Shown piece by piece: positions 33,603-41,315 of a DNA stretch of 64,000 nucleotides. Numbering within the stretch: the stretch's first letter is position 1; every line of letters begins with the position of its first letter. Made by a program: the position numbers and the translations under genes. The DNA is taken from positions 740,418 to 804,417 of the forward strand of contig NZ_KB373314.1 of the NCBI RefSeq assembly GCF_000314795.2. Direction: 5' to 3'. Source of the stretch: Streptococcus sp. F0442. GTDB taxonomy: Bacteria; Bacillota; Bacilli; Lactobacillales; Streptococcaceae. A model generated the notes under the pieces. The model was given only the letters and a program-made list of their open reading frames with translations, did not search any database and was not told the DNA's origin.

Positions 33603-34349
33603 TCAAAAATTCCTTAAATGAAACATCAAAATTCCAGCTGCTACTGCAACATTCAAACTCTCAGCCCGACCCGGCATGGTAATATGAACCAGCTGGTCTG
33701 CTTGTGCCGCCATTTCTGGACTGATGCCCTTGCCTTCATTACCCATTACCAAAATCAATTGATCAATCTGAGGGATCTGACGGTAATCCATGGAAGCTTC
33801 TGATAGCGTCGTTGCGAGGACCGCTAGATTGGATTGACTAGCTCGTTCAAACAGTTCTTCTCGGTCCATTTTCCAGATAGGAAGATGGAAATGACTTCCC
33901 TGCATGGATCGAAGAGTCTTGAGACTAAAGAGATCTGCGGATGCTTTCGAAATCATGACACCATCAAAGCCGGCTGCATCTGCTGTTCGAATCATGGTTC
34001 CCACATTACCTGGATCTTGGACATCCTCTAAATAGAGGTAACGACCATGTAACTGATCTGGAAGGACGGGTTGCTCTAGAAGAATCTCTGCGACAATTCC
34101 TTGAGGGGTCTTCGAATCAGCCAAGAGACTCAAAATCTCCGAAGTCACGACAGTGACGTTTTGGATATTCTCTACCCGGTCTAAATAAGCTTCTAAAACA
34201 AAGACCTGACGAATGATCGCCTGATTTTCTAGTGCCTCTTCAAAGAGATGCCAACCTTCAATGAGATAGGAATCTGTCCGATATTTTTTTTGATGTAATT
34301 TTTTAGCATTTTTGATTACATTATTGGATTTAGACGTTATAATATTCAT
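33603..34349 (-). CDS. SpoU/TrmH-family RNA 2'-O-methyltransferase
   Basis: About 248 residues with an N-terminal substrate-binding domain (ITSKSNNVIKNAKKLHQKKY, then YLIEGWHLFEEAL) and a C-terminal SPOUT domain. The three SpoU motifs are LEDVQDPGNVGTMIRTADAA, LVMGNEGKGIS and ITMPGRAESLNVAVAAGIL. It likely methylates 23S rRNA or tRNA, and the exact site is unknown. The start MNIITSKSNN is used rather than the 12-residue-longer reading, because a TATAAT box ends only six bases before this ATG, so the mRNA would begin here. Confidence 0.9.
   Translation of the reverse strand: MNIITSKSNNVIKNAKKLHQKKYRTDSYLIEGWHLFEEALENQAIIRQVFVLEAYLDRVENIQNVTVVTSEILSLLADSKTPQGIVAEILLEQPVLPDQLHGRYLYLEDVQDPGNVGTMIRTADAAGFDGVMISKASADLFSLKTLRSMQGSHFHLPIWKMDREELFERASQSNLAVLATTLSEASMDYRQIPQIDQLILVMGNEGKGISPEMAAQADQLVHITMPGRAESLNVAVAAGILMFHLRNF
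34338..34343 (+). promoter_or_regulatory. -10 box of the acyP promoter inside the SpoU gene
   Basis: TATAAT with ATTACA 17 bp upstream on the plus strand, giving a ~75-nt leader before acyP. The opposing SpoU promoter (TATAAT in minus reading around 34356) overlaps this region. Confidence 0.5.
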
Positions 34350-34422
34350 AGACCTATTATAGCACAAAGAAAAAGAAGAAATCATGCCTCAGATAGATTT
34401 CTTCGAGTCAAGGAGGATGCAC

Positions 34423-34701
34423 ATGCAAAAGGTAAAAATGATTGCCCAAGGACGGGTTCAAGGAGTTGGTTTTCGCTGGGGAGTCTACAGTCTTGCTTTA
34501 GAGATCGGTGGGATCACTGGCCGTGTCTGGAACAATGACGACGGGACGGTTGGTATTCTAGCTCAGACAGAGTCTAGCAGTCAAATGGCCAAATTCATCC
34601 AAGAAATACGCAAAGGCCCTACGCCGTTTGCGCATGTGACCTACTTGGATGTTACACTAGCAAATTTTGAAAACTATAAGGACTTCAAAATTACAAATTA
34701 A
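34423..34701 (+). CDS. acyP: Acylphosphatase
   Basis: A 92-residue enzyme hydrolysing carboxyl-phosphate bonds such as acetyl or carbamoyl phosphate. The signature GRVQGVGFRWGVYSLA contains the catalytic Arg, and GRVWNNDDGTV contains the catalytic Asn. The start at MQKVKMIAQG has AAGGAGG six bases before it. The longer upstream reading would place the true ribosome binding site inside the gene. It is followed by yidC2 after 77 bp. Confidence 0.94.
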   Translation: MQKVKMIAQGRVQGVGFRWGVYSLALEIGGITGRVWNNDDGTVGILAQTESSSQMAKFIQEIRKGPTPFAHVTYLDVTLANFENYKDFKITN

Positions 34702-34778
34702 GGCCAGCGAACTATTGTGTATTTTCAAAAAAAACAGTAGAATAGAAAGGTAACATTTTAAAAAAGAAGGAACGATTT

Positions 34779-35696
34779 GTGAAAAAAAATAAACTTGCAT
34801 TATTTGCATCGATGGGACTAGCCTCGCTTGTCTTCTTATCTGGATGCGTGAGTGTCGATCGGAAAACTGGAAATCCAACAGGATTAATCTGGAATCTTCT
34901 TGGCCGTCCAATGGGCGAAGCCATCAAGTTCTTTGCCAACAACCTCGACTTAGGTTTTGGGATCGGGATTATTATCGTCACCTTGATCGTACGCTTGATC
35001 ATCTTGCCACTTGGTTTGTACCAATCATGGAAGGCAACCTACCAATCTGAAAAGATGAACTACTTGAAGCCTATCCTTGGACCAATCCAAGAGCGCATGA
35101 AGAACGCTAGCACACAAGAAGAAAAGCTATTGGCGCAACAAGAATTAATGGCTGCTCAACGTGAAAATGGGGTCAGCATGTTTGGTGGAGTTGGGTGTTT
35201 GCCACTCTTGATCCAAATGCCATTCTTCTCTGCCCTCTTCTTTGCTGCCCAACATACTAAAGGGGTAGCAGATAGTAGTTTCCTTGGCATTGCTCTTGGA
35301 AAACCAAGCCTGCTCCTGGCAGCTATCGTAGCGGTTCTCTACTACATCCAAAGTATGCTTTCTCTTCACGGAATTGAAGATGAAAGCCAAAAAGAAAGCA
35401 TGCGTAAAGCATCGCTGATGAGCCCGATTATGATCGGTGTCTTCTCATTGATCTCTACAGCCGGAGTGACGCTTTACTGGGTAGTCGGTGGGGTGATCCA
35501 AATTATCCAACAATTTGTCATCAACTACTTGATTCGTCCAAATCTTCGCAAGCGCGTTGCTGAGGAATACAAAAACAACCCTCCAAAAGCGACCAGTCAC
35601 CGTGTGAAAAAAGACGTTACACCAACTACAACGACACAAATTCAACACAAACCAAAAAACAACCGCAATGCAGGAAAACAACGCAATAGAAAGTAG
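34779..35696 (+). CDS. yidC2: Membrane protein insertase YidC2 (OxaA)
   Basis: A 305-residue lipoprotein insertase. The signal peptide ends in a lipobox LSGC with lipid-modified Cys23. The five-helix YidC/Oxa1 core follows, with the conserved Arg of the hydrophilic groove in IIVTLIVRLIILPLGLYQSW and a GGVGCLPLLIQMPFFSALFF helix hairpin. The C-terminal tail is long and strongly basic (many Lys/Arg/Asn), as in YidC2, and binds ribosomes, allowing co-translational insertion without SRP. Yid1/jag is not adjacent. A strong terminator follows. Confidence 0.93.
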   Translation: MKKNKLALFASMGLASLVFLSGCVSVDRKTGNPTGLIWNLLGRPMGEAIKFFANNLDLGFGIGIIIVTLIVRLIILPLGLYQSWKATYQSEKMNYLKPILGPIQERMKNASTQEEKLLAQQELMAAQRENGVSMFGGVGCLPLLIQMPFFSALFFAAQHTKGVADSSFLGIALGKPSLLLAAIVAVLYYIQSMLSLHGIEDESQKESMRKASLMSPIMIGVFSLISTAGVTLYWVVGGVIQIIQQFVINYLIRPNLRKRVAEEYKNNPPKATSHRVKKDVTPTTTTQIQHKPKNNRNAGKQRNRK

Positions 35697-35728
35697 TACA
35701 AGATCCTAAATTCTAGCGGAATTACTTA

Positions 35729-35761
35729 AGCACTTGAACCCTCTAGTTCAGGTGCTTTTTT
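35729..35761 (+). terminator. Terminator after yidC2
   Basis: AGCACTTGAAC/GTTCAGGTGCT with loop CCTCTA and TTTTTT, 32 bp after the yidC2 stop. Confidence 0.85.
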
Positions 35762-35807
35762 GATCCCTTTCAATCAGTCAACGAAACAGTTTCACCCTCA
35801 CAAGAAG

Positions 35808-36112
35808 AGTAAGAGCACAAAAAGCAAGCCCTCTAAGAGTGCTTGCTTTAAGACCGTTTTTACCTAAGTAATGTTAAAAAATAAAATGATATAAACTATT
35901 AGGTTCATAGAGCAGATACCGAAACTTTCCGCCGTGAGAAAAGTGCCTGAAACAATTATGTTTCAGGCACTAGGGGAGTTTTGAAACCTTAGGTTCAAAA
36001 CTAAGTCATGGAACTTCGTAGAAGTTCGCTGACGTCCGTACTCACTTAAGGAAAGTTTCTAAAAGGACTTTATCTTTAATCTGAAACAAGCCCTCTAGGA
36101 GAGCCTGCTCTT
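35808..36112 (+). repeat. Family B structured intergenic element, copy 2
   Basis: The core is at 35921-36059, closed by GAAACTTTCC/GGAAAGTTTC, with hairpins GTGCCTGAAACA/TGTTTCAGGCAC, GTTTTGAA/TTCAAAAC (loop ACCTTAGG) and GAACTTC-GTA-GAAGTTC. Compared with copy 1 the first two stems differ by paired changes that keep the helices, while the last stem and the downstream GCTGACGTCCGTACTCAC are identical. A locus-specific sequence CAAGCCCTCTAAGAGTGCTTG at 35825-35845 recurs with three changes at 36087-36107. It lies between the convergent yidC2 and greA genes. Confidence 0.75.
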
Positions 36113-36117
36113 TATAT

Positions 36118-36600
36118 TTACGCTGTTTTTTCTACGTTCAAAATTTTCACTTGGTAACTTCCAGCTGGTGTTTCAACAGTGACCACATCACCTGTTTTCT
36201 TACCAATCAATGCGTGACCGATTGGGCTTTCGTTCGAGATCTTTCCTGCAAAGGCATCTGCCCCTGCTGAACCGACGATGCTGTATACTTCTTCATCTGT
36301 TTCGCCAACTTCTTGAACTGTAACGGTTTTTCCGATCGCTACTTCGTCTACAGCAACTGCATCGCTATCGACGATTTCAGCATAGCGGATTTTAGTTTCC
36401 AAGCTCGAGATTTGACCTTCAACAAAAGCTTGTTCATCTTTTGCTGCTTCGTACTCAGAGTTTTCTGAGAGGTCACCGTATGAACGAGCGATCTTGATTC
36501 GTTCTACCACTTCCGGTCGACGAACCAATTTCAATTCTTCTAATTCTTGTTCCAATTTTTCTTTTTCCGCTAGGGTCATTGGGTATGTTCTTTCTGCCAT
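36118..36600 (-). CDS. greA: Transcription elongation factor GreA
   Basis: A 160-residue factor that stimulates RNA polymerase to cleave backtracked transcripts. The N-terminal coiled coil carries the acidic tip ([20 protein letters not shown]). The C-terminal FKBP-like domain contains [21 protein letters not shown] start it at [10 protein letters not shown], the usual length, rather than 18 residues upstream. It lies downstream of mltG with a weak terminator-like hairpin between. Confidence 0.97.
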   Translation of the reverse strand: MAERTYPMTLAEKEKLEQELEELKLVRRPEVVERIKIARSYGDLSENSEYEAAKDEQAFVEGQISSLETKIRYAEIVDSDAVAVDEVAIGKTVTVQEVGETDEEVYSIVGSAGADAFAGKISNESPIGHALIGKKTGDVVTVETPAGSYQVKILNVEKTA

Positions 36601-36636
36601 TATTCTTCTCTTTCTCTTTCTATTATTTGAATGAAA

Positions 36637-36660
36637 AAGCTGTGGATGCGCCACATGCTT
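36637..36660 (-). terminator. Terminator-like hairpin between mltG and greA
   Basis: AAGCatGTGG/CCACagCTT with loop CGCAT followed by TTTTC on the minus strand. It may only partly stop transcription into greA. Confidence 0.5.
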
Positions 36661-36663
36661 TTC

Positions 36664-38160
36664 CTAGTTTGAACTTGCTTGTGTCAATTTACTATTGACG
36701 TGTTCTTCTACATTTTTATTGTGTTCTTCAAATGTCTTAGCGAAGAAGACTTCACCATTTTCGACATTTGCTACAAAGTACAAATAATCGGTTTTACTTG
36801 GATTTACTGCTGCTTCAATCGCTGAGACTCCAGGATTGTCCACTGGGCCAGGCATCAAGCCAGTATTCTTATAAATGTTGTATGGGGAATCTATTTCTGT
36901 ATCGATCGTTGCGTCTTCTTTTAAGGTTGTCTTTTGCCCAAGTTTGCCTTCTGCATAAAGGATAGCAATGTTACTTTGCAACGGCATATCTTGGTTCAAA
37001 CGATTATAGAAGACACTAGCGATATCTTTACGGTCCTGGTCTGTCGCCCCTTCTTTTTCAACCAAGGAAGCAAGGGTCAATACTTCATTCACATTGATGT
37101 TCTTGCTTTCAAGTGTTTCGTAGTATGGGCTTAAGTTTTGATCCATGGCCGCAAGCATCTGATCAATCATTTCATTTACTGTGGTATCTTTCCCATAGTT
37201 ATAAGTCGCTGGGAAGAGGTAACCTTCCAAACGGTAACGAACACCAGAGTCCTTACTTGGCAGGTTAGCCAAGAGTTTTGGATATTTGGCCACCATCTTC
37301 TCAATAAAGGCATCATCTTGGACAGCCTTCAAGAAATCTTCTTTCTTAAATGGAGTCTTGCCTGCCTTCTTCGTAGAGACATCAGATGTGATCGCTGTTG
37401 CAATCTGATCAATGGTATAGCCTTCAGGAATCGTCACCTTACCAAGAACTGGAGCTTGAGGAGTTTTGGTTCCCTCTTCCTGCAGTTTTTGGATGATGGT
37501 TTCTAAATCCATGCTCTTTTGTAAATTAAAATAGCCTGACTGGAAATTGCTATAGTTCTTAAACTTGGTATAGTAGTTAAAGAACTGGCCATTTTTAACG
37601 AGTCCTTTTTTCTCAAGGATCGCTCCAATTTCACGATTACTTGAACCTGCGGGAATTTCAACCGTTACAAATTCTGTAGCATTTTTATCCATTGGCTTTA
37701 CTGCTGAATGAATATAGGTCACGGCAAAGATCCCGGTAGCCACGATCACGATCAACAAGAGGCTGACCACTGTCCGCACGATACGTTTGGCGATTTTATT
37801 TTGTTTCTTTTGTTTCTGTTGACGTTTGTTGCGAGAAGAACGTGTTAAGTTTTCCTCCACCGGTTTCTGACTTGGTTCTTTAAGAGCCGGCTTTGTAGGC
37901 TCGCTCTTTTCTTCCACAGTAGGACGGACCGCTTCTTGCTCCACTAGATCTGCTTGGGAAGCTGAAGTCGATTCTTCTACTTTCAGAGGTGGTGTTGTTT
38001 CTTCCTCCTCTTTTCCTGAAGTAGGAGTTTCAACCTCTAGATCCGGTAGATCATACTCTTTTTCAATCTTTAAAAGTTGCTCATTGGCCTCTTCTAAATC
38101 TCTGAGGATCTGTTCTTTGAAGCTTAATAACTTCTCACTTTCTTGTGATTTATCAGTCAA
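36664..38160 (-). CDS. mltG: Endolytic murein transglycosylase MltG
   Basis: About 498 residues. A long cytoplasmic, charged N-terminal region with coiled-coil potential is typical of streptococcal MltG. One transmembrane helix (residues ~135-160, RTVVSLLLIVIVATGIFAV) leads to an extracellular LysM-like subdomain and a YceG domain. The catalytic Glu is in LASLVEKEGAT. The enzyme cuts nascent glycan strands during peripheral cell-wall synthesis with the elongasome. I choose the TTG start (LTDKSQESEK) because GGGAGG lies seven bases ahead. An ATG reading seven residues longer lacks a ribosome binding site. Confidence 0.93.
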   Translation of the reverse strand: MTDKSQESEKLLSFKEQILRDLEEANEQLLKIEKEYDLPDLEVETPTSGKEEEETTPPLKVEESTSASQADLVEQEAVRPTVEEKSEPTKPALKEPSQKPVEENLTRSSRNKRQQKQKKQNKIAKRIVRTVVSLLLIVIVATGIFAVTYIHSAVKPMDKNATEFVTVEIPAGSSNREIGAILEKKGLVKNGQFFNYYTKFKNYSNFQSGYFNLQKSMDLETIIQKLQEEGTKTPQAPVLGKVTIPEGYTIDQIATAITSDVSTKKAGKTPFKKEDFLKAVQDDAFIEKMVAKYPKLLANLPSKDSGVRYRLEGYLFPATYNYGKDTTVNEMIDQMLAAMDQNLSPYYETLESKNINVNEVLTLASLVEKEGATDQDRKDIASVFYNRLNQDMPLQSNIAILYAEGKLGQKTTLKEDATIDTEIDSPYNIYKNTGLMPGPVDNPGVSAIEAAVNPSKTDYLYFVANVENGEVFFAKTFEEHNKNVEEHVNSKLTQASSN

Positions 38161-38252
38161 ATAATTGACCTCCCTCATCATAATCCTTAATATTATATCT
38201 TAAAAGATTTAGAAAAGCAATACAAATCGCCTTTCTTCTTTAAAACACCTAT

Positions 38253-38765
38253 TTAATCAAGGTTTTTGTTTTCCCAAACCAGATTATACCAAACTTCACC
38301 CGCATATTGGGAAGCAGAGAGACCCTCATTGGTAAACCCTTGTTTTTCATAATAAGGAATCAAATAATCATGACAGGTTAGATTGATCCCCTCACGGCCA
38401 TCCTCCATCGCAATCTCTTTCATCGCTTCAAGTAAGAAGGTTCCGACTCCTAGCCCTTGGGCTTCTTTGGCAATGGATAGACATGTAATAGAAATAAAGC
38501 CTCTCTCTATCTGACTGAGATCTTCGACCTCTGTAAAGGAGGCATCGATCAAATAACGCTCTGGTCTAACAGGTCCTTCTAGATACCCTAAAATCTGACC
38601 CTCGCACTCGGCTACTAGAAAAGTCGTTTGGATCTTTTCAATATGATCTTTTAAAATCTCACGCTCAATCGCTTCTTCCTCTGAAAAATTTTCGAGTTCA
38701 ATGCGCTCAACCGCATCCAAATCTTCTATCCTTGCTTGTCTCACTTGAATCTTTTTTTTCATCAT
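38253..38765 (-). CDS. GNAT-family N-acetyltransferase
   Basis: A 170-residue single-domain GNAT. Acetyl-CoA motif A is visible as CLSIAKEAQGLGVGTFLLEA (Q-x-x-G-x-G). The start VRQARIEDLDAVERIELENF resembles RimI-like and streptococcal acetyltransferases, with unknown acceptor. AAGGAG precedes the tandem ATGs. It lies 12 bp downstream of the other GNAT gene. Confidence 0.88.
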   Translation of the reverse strand: MMKKKIQVRQARIEDLDAVERIELENFSEEEAIEREILKDHIEKIQTTFLVAECEGQILGYLEGPVRPERYLIDASFTEVEDLSQIERGFISITCLSIAKEAQGLGVGTFLLEAMKEIAMEDGREGINLTCHDYLIPYYEKQGFTNEGLSASQYAGEVWYNLVWENKNLD

Positions 38766-38777
38766 CTACTCCTTCTA

Positions 38778-39191
38778 TCAATCCCAAACCATATGGACAC
38801 CTAAAGCAGACTCCCCTTCATCCCGGAATCCTTGCTGGGCAAAATAAGACAGCAAGTCTTCCGAGCAATCGATCCAAATGGCATTCTTTTCTTTTTGAAC
38901 AGCTAGGTCTTTTAAAGCAGCTATTAAAATGGAACCATATCCTTGACCTTGAAAGGCTGGTCTAACTGCTAATCGCAATACTATTAGGTTTCCCTTTACT
39001 TGCTGGTCTTCTGTCGCCAACAAGTAAGCTACAATATCCCCAGCCTGCTCTGCAAGCAAAGAAATAGCCACCTTCGAATTCAGCGCTTGCTCAAGAGTGG
39101 TTTTTGGCTCCTTCCATGCATTGTCATGAAGTTCTTCTTCAATCAAAAGCAAACGCTCTTGATCAGCTGAAGTAATGGGACGAATGATCAT
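38778..39191 (-). CDS. GNAT-family N-acetyltransferase, RimI-like
   Basis: A 137-residue GNAT. Motif A reads LRLAVRPAFQGQGYGSILIA, and the N terminus begins IIRPITSADQERLL. It resembles RimI-like enzymes that acetylate protein N termini, but the substrate is not evident. It is adjacent to a second GNAT gene and downstream of murC in the same orientation, separated by a hairpin. The pair keeps this position in pneumococcus. Confidence 0.85.
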   Translation of the reverse strand: MIIRPITSADQERLLLIEEELHDNAWKEPKTTLEQALNSKVAISLLAEQAGDIVAYLLATEDQQVKGNLIVLRLAVRPAFQGQGYGSILIAALKDLAVQKEKNAIWIDCSEDLLSYFAQQGFRDEGESALGVHMVWD

Positions 39192-39232
39192 CCTACACTC
39201 CTCTCATCGATTTTCATAGGACAGATAAATTT

Positions 39233-39260
39233 GAGTCTGGAACCAAGCGATTCCAGACTC
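39233..39260 (-). terminator. Terminator-like hairpin after murC
   Basis: GAGTCTGGAA/TTCCAGACTC, a 10-bp perfect stem with loop TCGCTTGG. The downstream T-run is weak (AAATTTATC), so it may let some transcripts through to the GNAT genes. Confidence 0.6.
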
Positions 39261-39268
39261 ATCATCTC

Positions 39269-40603
39269 TTATTGTACATTATGTGTCAAACTTGATAATA
39301 AACGCTCAAATGAGTATTCATAGGTTTGAATATCTCCAGCTCCCATAAAGACATAGACTGCATTGTCATGATCAAGAAGAGGAGAAACATTTTCAGCTGT
39401 AATAATAGCCGACCGTTTGACAATCTTTGCTTCCAAATCTTCAACCTTCACATCGCCATGGTCCACTTCACGCGCAGAACCATAGATTTGAGCTAAGTAA
39501 ACGGCATCGGCTTGATTCAAAGCTTCCGCAAATTCATCCAATAGAGCGATCGTCCGTGTAAAGGTATGGGGTTGGAAAATCGCCACAATTTCTTTACTTG
39601 GATATTTTTGACGGGCCGCATCCAAAGTTGCAATAATTTCCGTTGGATGATGGGCAAAGTCATCGATGATCACCGTACCATTGACCACTTTTTCAGTGAA
39701 GCGACGTTTGACTCCAGCAAAGGTCTTCAAATGCTCGCGGACTAAATCTAAGTCAAATCCTGCAATGTGAAGCAACCCAATGACAGCTGTGGCATTCATG
39801 ATATTGTGGCGACCAAAAGTTGGGATATGGAATTGTCCCAAATCTTCTCCACGAAAATGAACGTTGAAGGTTGAACCAGTCGTTGAACGAAGCAGGTTGT
39901 TCGCCACAAAATCGTTATTTTCTTTGTCAAATCCATAATAATAGATAGGTGCAGACGAGGTGATGCGACGCAATTCCTTGTCTTCCCCATAGATGAAGAG
40001 ACCCTTACTGATTTGTTTAGCATAGTCGTCAAAGGCATTGAATACATCCTCTAAACTCGTGAAGTAGTCTGGATGGTCAAAGTCGATATTGGTGATGATG
40101 CTGTATTCAGGATGGTAAGGCATAAAGTGACGCTCATACTCATCCGATTCAAAAACAAAGTATTTGGCAGCAGCAGAGCCACGGCCTGTCCCATCTCCAA
40201 TCAAATAACTCGTGTCTGTAATATTTGATAAAACGTGAGAAAGCATCCCTGTCGTTGAGGTTTTCCCATGTGCTCCAGCAACTCCTATGCTGACAAAGTC
40301 ACGCATAAACTCACCAAGGAATTCATGGTAGCGTTTATAGGTTAAACCATGCTCATCTGCATACGCAATTTCCACATTATTCTCTGGACGGAAAGCATTC
40401 CCCGCAATGAGGATCTTATCACCTTCCAAATTTTTCACGTCAAATGGATAAATTTGAACTCCTGCTTGTTCCAAGCCACGTTGCGTAAAGTAATACTTCT
40501 CAACATCTGAACCTTGAACAGTATGTCCCATTTGGTGAAGCATGAGAGCCAAAGCACTCATTCCTGCTCCTTTAATTCCAATAAAATGGTATGTATTAGA
40601 CAT
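39269..40603 (-). CDS. murC: UDP-N-acetylmuramate--L-alanine ligase
   Basis: A 444-residue Mur ligase adding L-Ala to UDP-MurNAc, the first peptide step of peptidoglycan synthesis. The N-terminal UDP-binding [14 protein letters not shown], the ATP loop [15 protein letters not shown] and the FQPHTFTRT segment of the C-terminal domain are diagnostic. Nine bases separate it from the upstream hypothetical gene, so they are co-transcribed. Confidence 0.97.
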   Translation of the reverse strand: MSNTYHFIGIKGAGMSALALMLHQMGHTVQGSDVEKYYFTQRGLEQAGVQIYPFDVKNLEGDKILIAGNAFRPENNVEIAYADEHGLTYKRYHEFLGEFMRDFVSIGVAGAHGKTSTTGMLSHVLSNITDTSYLIGDGTGRGSAAAKYFVFESDEYERHFMPYHPEYSIITNIDFDHPDYFTSLEDVFNAFDDYAKQISKGLFIYGEDKELRRITSSAPIYYYGFDKENNDFVANNLLRSTTGSTFNVHFRGEDLGQFHIPTFGRHNIMNATAVIGLLHIAGFDLDLVREHLKTFAGVKRRFTEKVVNGTVIIDDFAHHPTEIIATLDAARQKYPSKEIVAIFQPHTFTRTIALLDEFAEALNQADAVYLAQIYGSAREVDHGDVKVEDLEAKIVKRSAIITAENVSPLLDHDNAVYVFMGAGDIQTYEYSFERLLSSLTHNVQ

Positions 40604-40612
40604 GTTATCTCC

Positions 40613-41260
40613 TTATTCTTGATCTAGATGGGTTAAATCCAATTCTTGTTTGATTGGCTGTGGTTTCAGCTTGTGTTGGTCTTTATTATAAATTTGACTG
40701 GTCTTCAAGAAATCATAATTATTTTTCTTTTCGGTAGGTTCTACTACTGTTTCTCCTACAGGTTCCAGCTCAGCCAGAATCAACTGATCCTGACGCAAGC
40801 GTTTGCTATATTTCAACAATTCGCCCGGGTTTTCCTTTTGGAAAGGTGCTGTTGGCTGACCAGGTTTCCGTTCTGAAATAAATGGTTTCTTCCGCTTGTT
40901 TGTGGTGATCGCTGGATCTGTTGTCAAATAAGGTGCCGTGCGTTTCTTTTTCAGATCTTCACGCGCGCGCTCTCTTGCTTCTTCTGCATAACGATTGGCA
41001 GGACTTTTTTTATCAATCGGCTCTTTAAAATCAGGTTTTCTTACTGGCCGTCTTTTGGGTAGGGACTCTTCTAGAGGTTGATGGTAAGGGTGCTTGGGCT
41101 TGGTATTTTCAGCAATGGGTTGCCATTCCAAATAATTTTTATCCACATATTCGCCTGTAATATTACTAATCAAGTCTGAATCATCGTACAGGTTCATATG
41201 GGGCATCTCCGTTAACATCAACTCATTATCCCCTACCTGAGGAAAATATTTTTCTGTCAT
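40613..41260 (-). CDS. Conserved streptococcal hypothetical protein between snf2 and murC
   Basis: About 215 residues, no signal peptide or membrane segment, highly charged with many Lys, Arg and Pro, so probably largely disordered (for example KPKHPYHQPLEESLPKRRPV). I do not recognise a domain. The C-terminal third repeats a pattern of KxxQ and LxPQPIKQELDLTH. I start it at MTEKYFPQVG, which has GAAAGGAAG upstream. The same position between the SNF2 helicase gene and murC is occupied by a hypothetical gene in pneumococcus, supporting reality, but no function can be given. Confidence 0.7.
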   Translation of the reverse strand: MTEKYFPQVGDNELMLTEMPHMNLYDDSDLISNITGEYVDKNYLEWQPIAENTKPKHPYHQPLEESLPKRRPVRKPDFKEPIDKKSPANRYAEEARERAREDLKKKRTAPYLTTDPAITTNKRKKPFISERKPGQPTAPFQKENPGELLKYSKRLRQDQLILAELEPVGETVVEPTEKKNNYDFLKTSQIYNKDQHKLKPQPIKQELDLTHLDQE

Positions 41261-41315
41261 GTTTTCTTCCTTTCGACACTCCATTAATTATAAACTATTC
41301 ACAGAATTTTTCAAG

